A DNA stretch of 22,981 bases from Sporomusaceae bacterium (lineage in GTDB: Bacteria > Bacillota > Negativicutes > DSM-13327). Below, piece by piece: positions 22,683 to 22,981 of this stretch. Each line of letters opens with the position of its first letter. The stretch's first letter is position 1. The position numbers and the translations under genes were made by a program. Below the pieces are notes generated by a model. It ran no database searches, was not told the DNA's origin, and saw nothing but the letters and a program-made list of their open reading frames with translations. The stretch covers positions 1 through 22,981 of the forward strand of contig JAPUES010000071.1 of assembly GCA_027492445.1 (NCBI GenBank), read 5' to 3'.

Positions 22683-22981
22683 TTATACCAGACATACATT
22701 ATAAATATCGCTTAATCCTGCGTTTTTAACGCGCTGTTTAATCTCAATAGCATTCGTTATATAAAGAGACATACGCTTCATATGTTCAAAATAAAAAGCC
22801 CCAGAGAGGGTATAGCGCATCCTTAGTCCCTCTTCTCGCTGCATCTGTTCATGTACAAAAGCAATAAAGTCCCCAGAGGCCAAGGTTCTAGGCAGTTCTA
22901 AGTATTTCATATCTAGGCAATACCGCACTGCGTTATTACCAGCCAGTAAACCAGTAATAATAGCTTCCGTATGTCCGACTA
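22683..22981 (-). CDS. TrmFO/GidA-like FAD-dependent protein, C-terminal part
   Basis: The gene is cut by the right edge of the window: its frame runs open through the last base and only about 98 C-terminal residues are visible. The internal GTG at 22928 is not a believable start, because the upstream codons continue the similarity. The segment HTEAIITGLLAGNNAVR, followed by LELPRTLASGDFIAFV, resembles the end of the FAD domain of TrmFO/GidA (SGLLAGINAAR, LPRETAIGALI). The remaining 50 residues are less familiar. A TrmFO-like paralogue paired with a reductase is more likely than the tRNA methyltransferase itself, because of its Cys-rich partner 12 nt downstream; this is inference. The stop codon overlaps the partner's ribosome binding region. 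Confidence 0.6.
   Translation of the reverse strand, partial: VGHTEAIITGLLAGNNAVRYCLDMKYLELPRTLASGDFIAFVHEQMQREEGLRMRYTLSGAFYFEHMKRMSLYITNAIEIKQRVKNAGLSDIYNVCLV

Noticed and set aside
1..22981. Mobile elements, CRISPR arrays, prophage genes, toxin-antitoxin or defence islands.
   Set aside because: No transposase, integrase, spaced repeat series, terminal inverted repeats or nuclease-type defence genes were seen. Almost every base is in a recognisable chromosomal gene or a short intergenic gap.

Overview
The window looks like a chromosomal segment of a low-GC, endospore-forming, anaerobic Firmicute. The most likely source is the Negativicutes/Sporomusaceae (Pelosinus-like), inferred from gene content and order, not from a database search. 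Supporting signs are spoIVA and spoIIP, an IspH protein fused to ribosomal-S1-type repeats, the order cmk-plsC-ispH/S1-...-der-plsY-spoIVA, strong AGGAGG ribosome binding sites and AT-rich consensus promoters. Every sizeable gene is on the minus strand, so transcription runs from high to low coordinates. The only convincing plus-strand gene is a 40-codon ORF near 2.3 kb.

Layout in transcription order, right to left. (1) 22981-20914: the C-terminal end of a TrmFO/GidA-like FAD protein cut by the window edge, a Cys-rich PyrK-like FAD/NAD/[2Fe-2S] reductase and rluB, then a terminator. (2) 20870-14597: a BaiN/HI0933-type flavoprotein, a membrane-anchored protein of unknown function, cmk, plsC, ispH-S1 and fni. 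This run ends in a terminator whose stem is also the end of the fni coding sequence. (3) 14549-8600: a DUF1614 membrane protein, spoIIP, a PDZ/radical-SAM/DUF512 protein, cobO, der and plsY, then a terminator. There is also a hairpin and an internal promoter between spoIIP and the radical SAM gene. (4) spoIVA with its own terminator. (5) pheB-hom-thrB (ACT regulator, homoserine dehydrogenase, homoserine kinase) behind its own promoter. (6) tRNA-Pro(GGG) with a consensus promoter and a terminator. (7) A class II DNA photolyase with its own promoter. (8) The divergent small plus-strand ORF with terminator. (9) A eukaryotic-type glycogen branching enzyme with terminator.

Functionally the window combines isoprenoid supply (IspH makes IPP/DMAPP, Fni interconverts them), phospholipid synthesis (PlsY then PlsC), nucleotide and ribosome maintenance (Cmk, Der, RluB, S1 repeats), sporulation (SpoIIP for engulfment, SpoIVA for coat assembly), threonine biosynthesis, corrinoid adenosylation and UV repair. 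I found no mobile element, CRISPR array, prophage or obvious defence system. Upstream reading-frame extensions were trimmed for five genes where a ribosome binding site, promoter position or overlap points to an internal start. The least explained items are the PyrK-like/TrmFO-like pair, the small plus-strand ORF and the 176-residue membrane protein.
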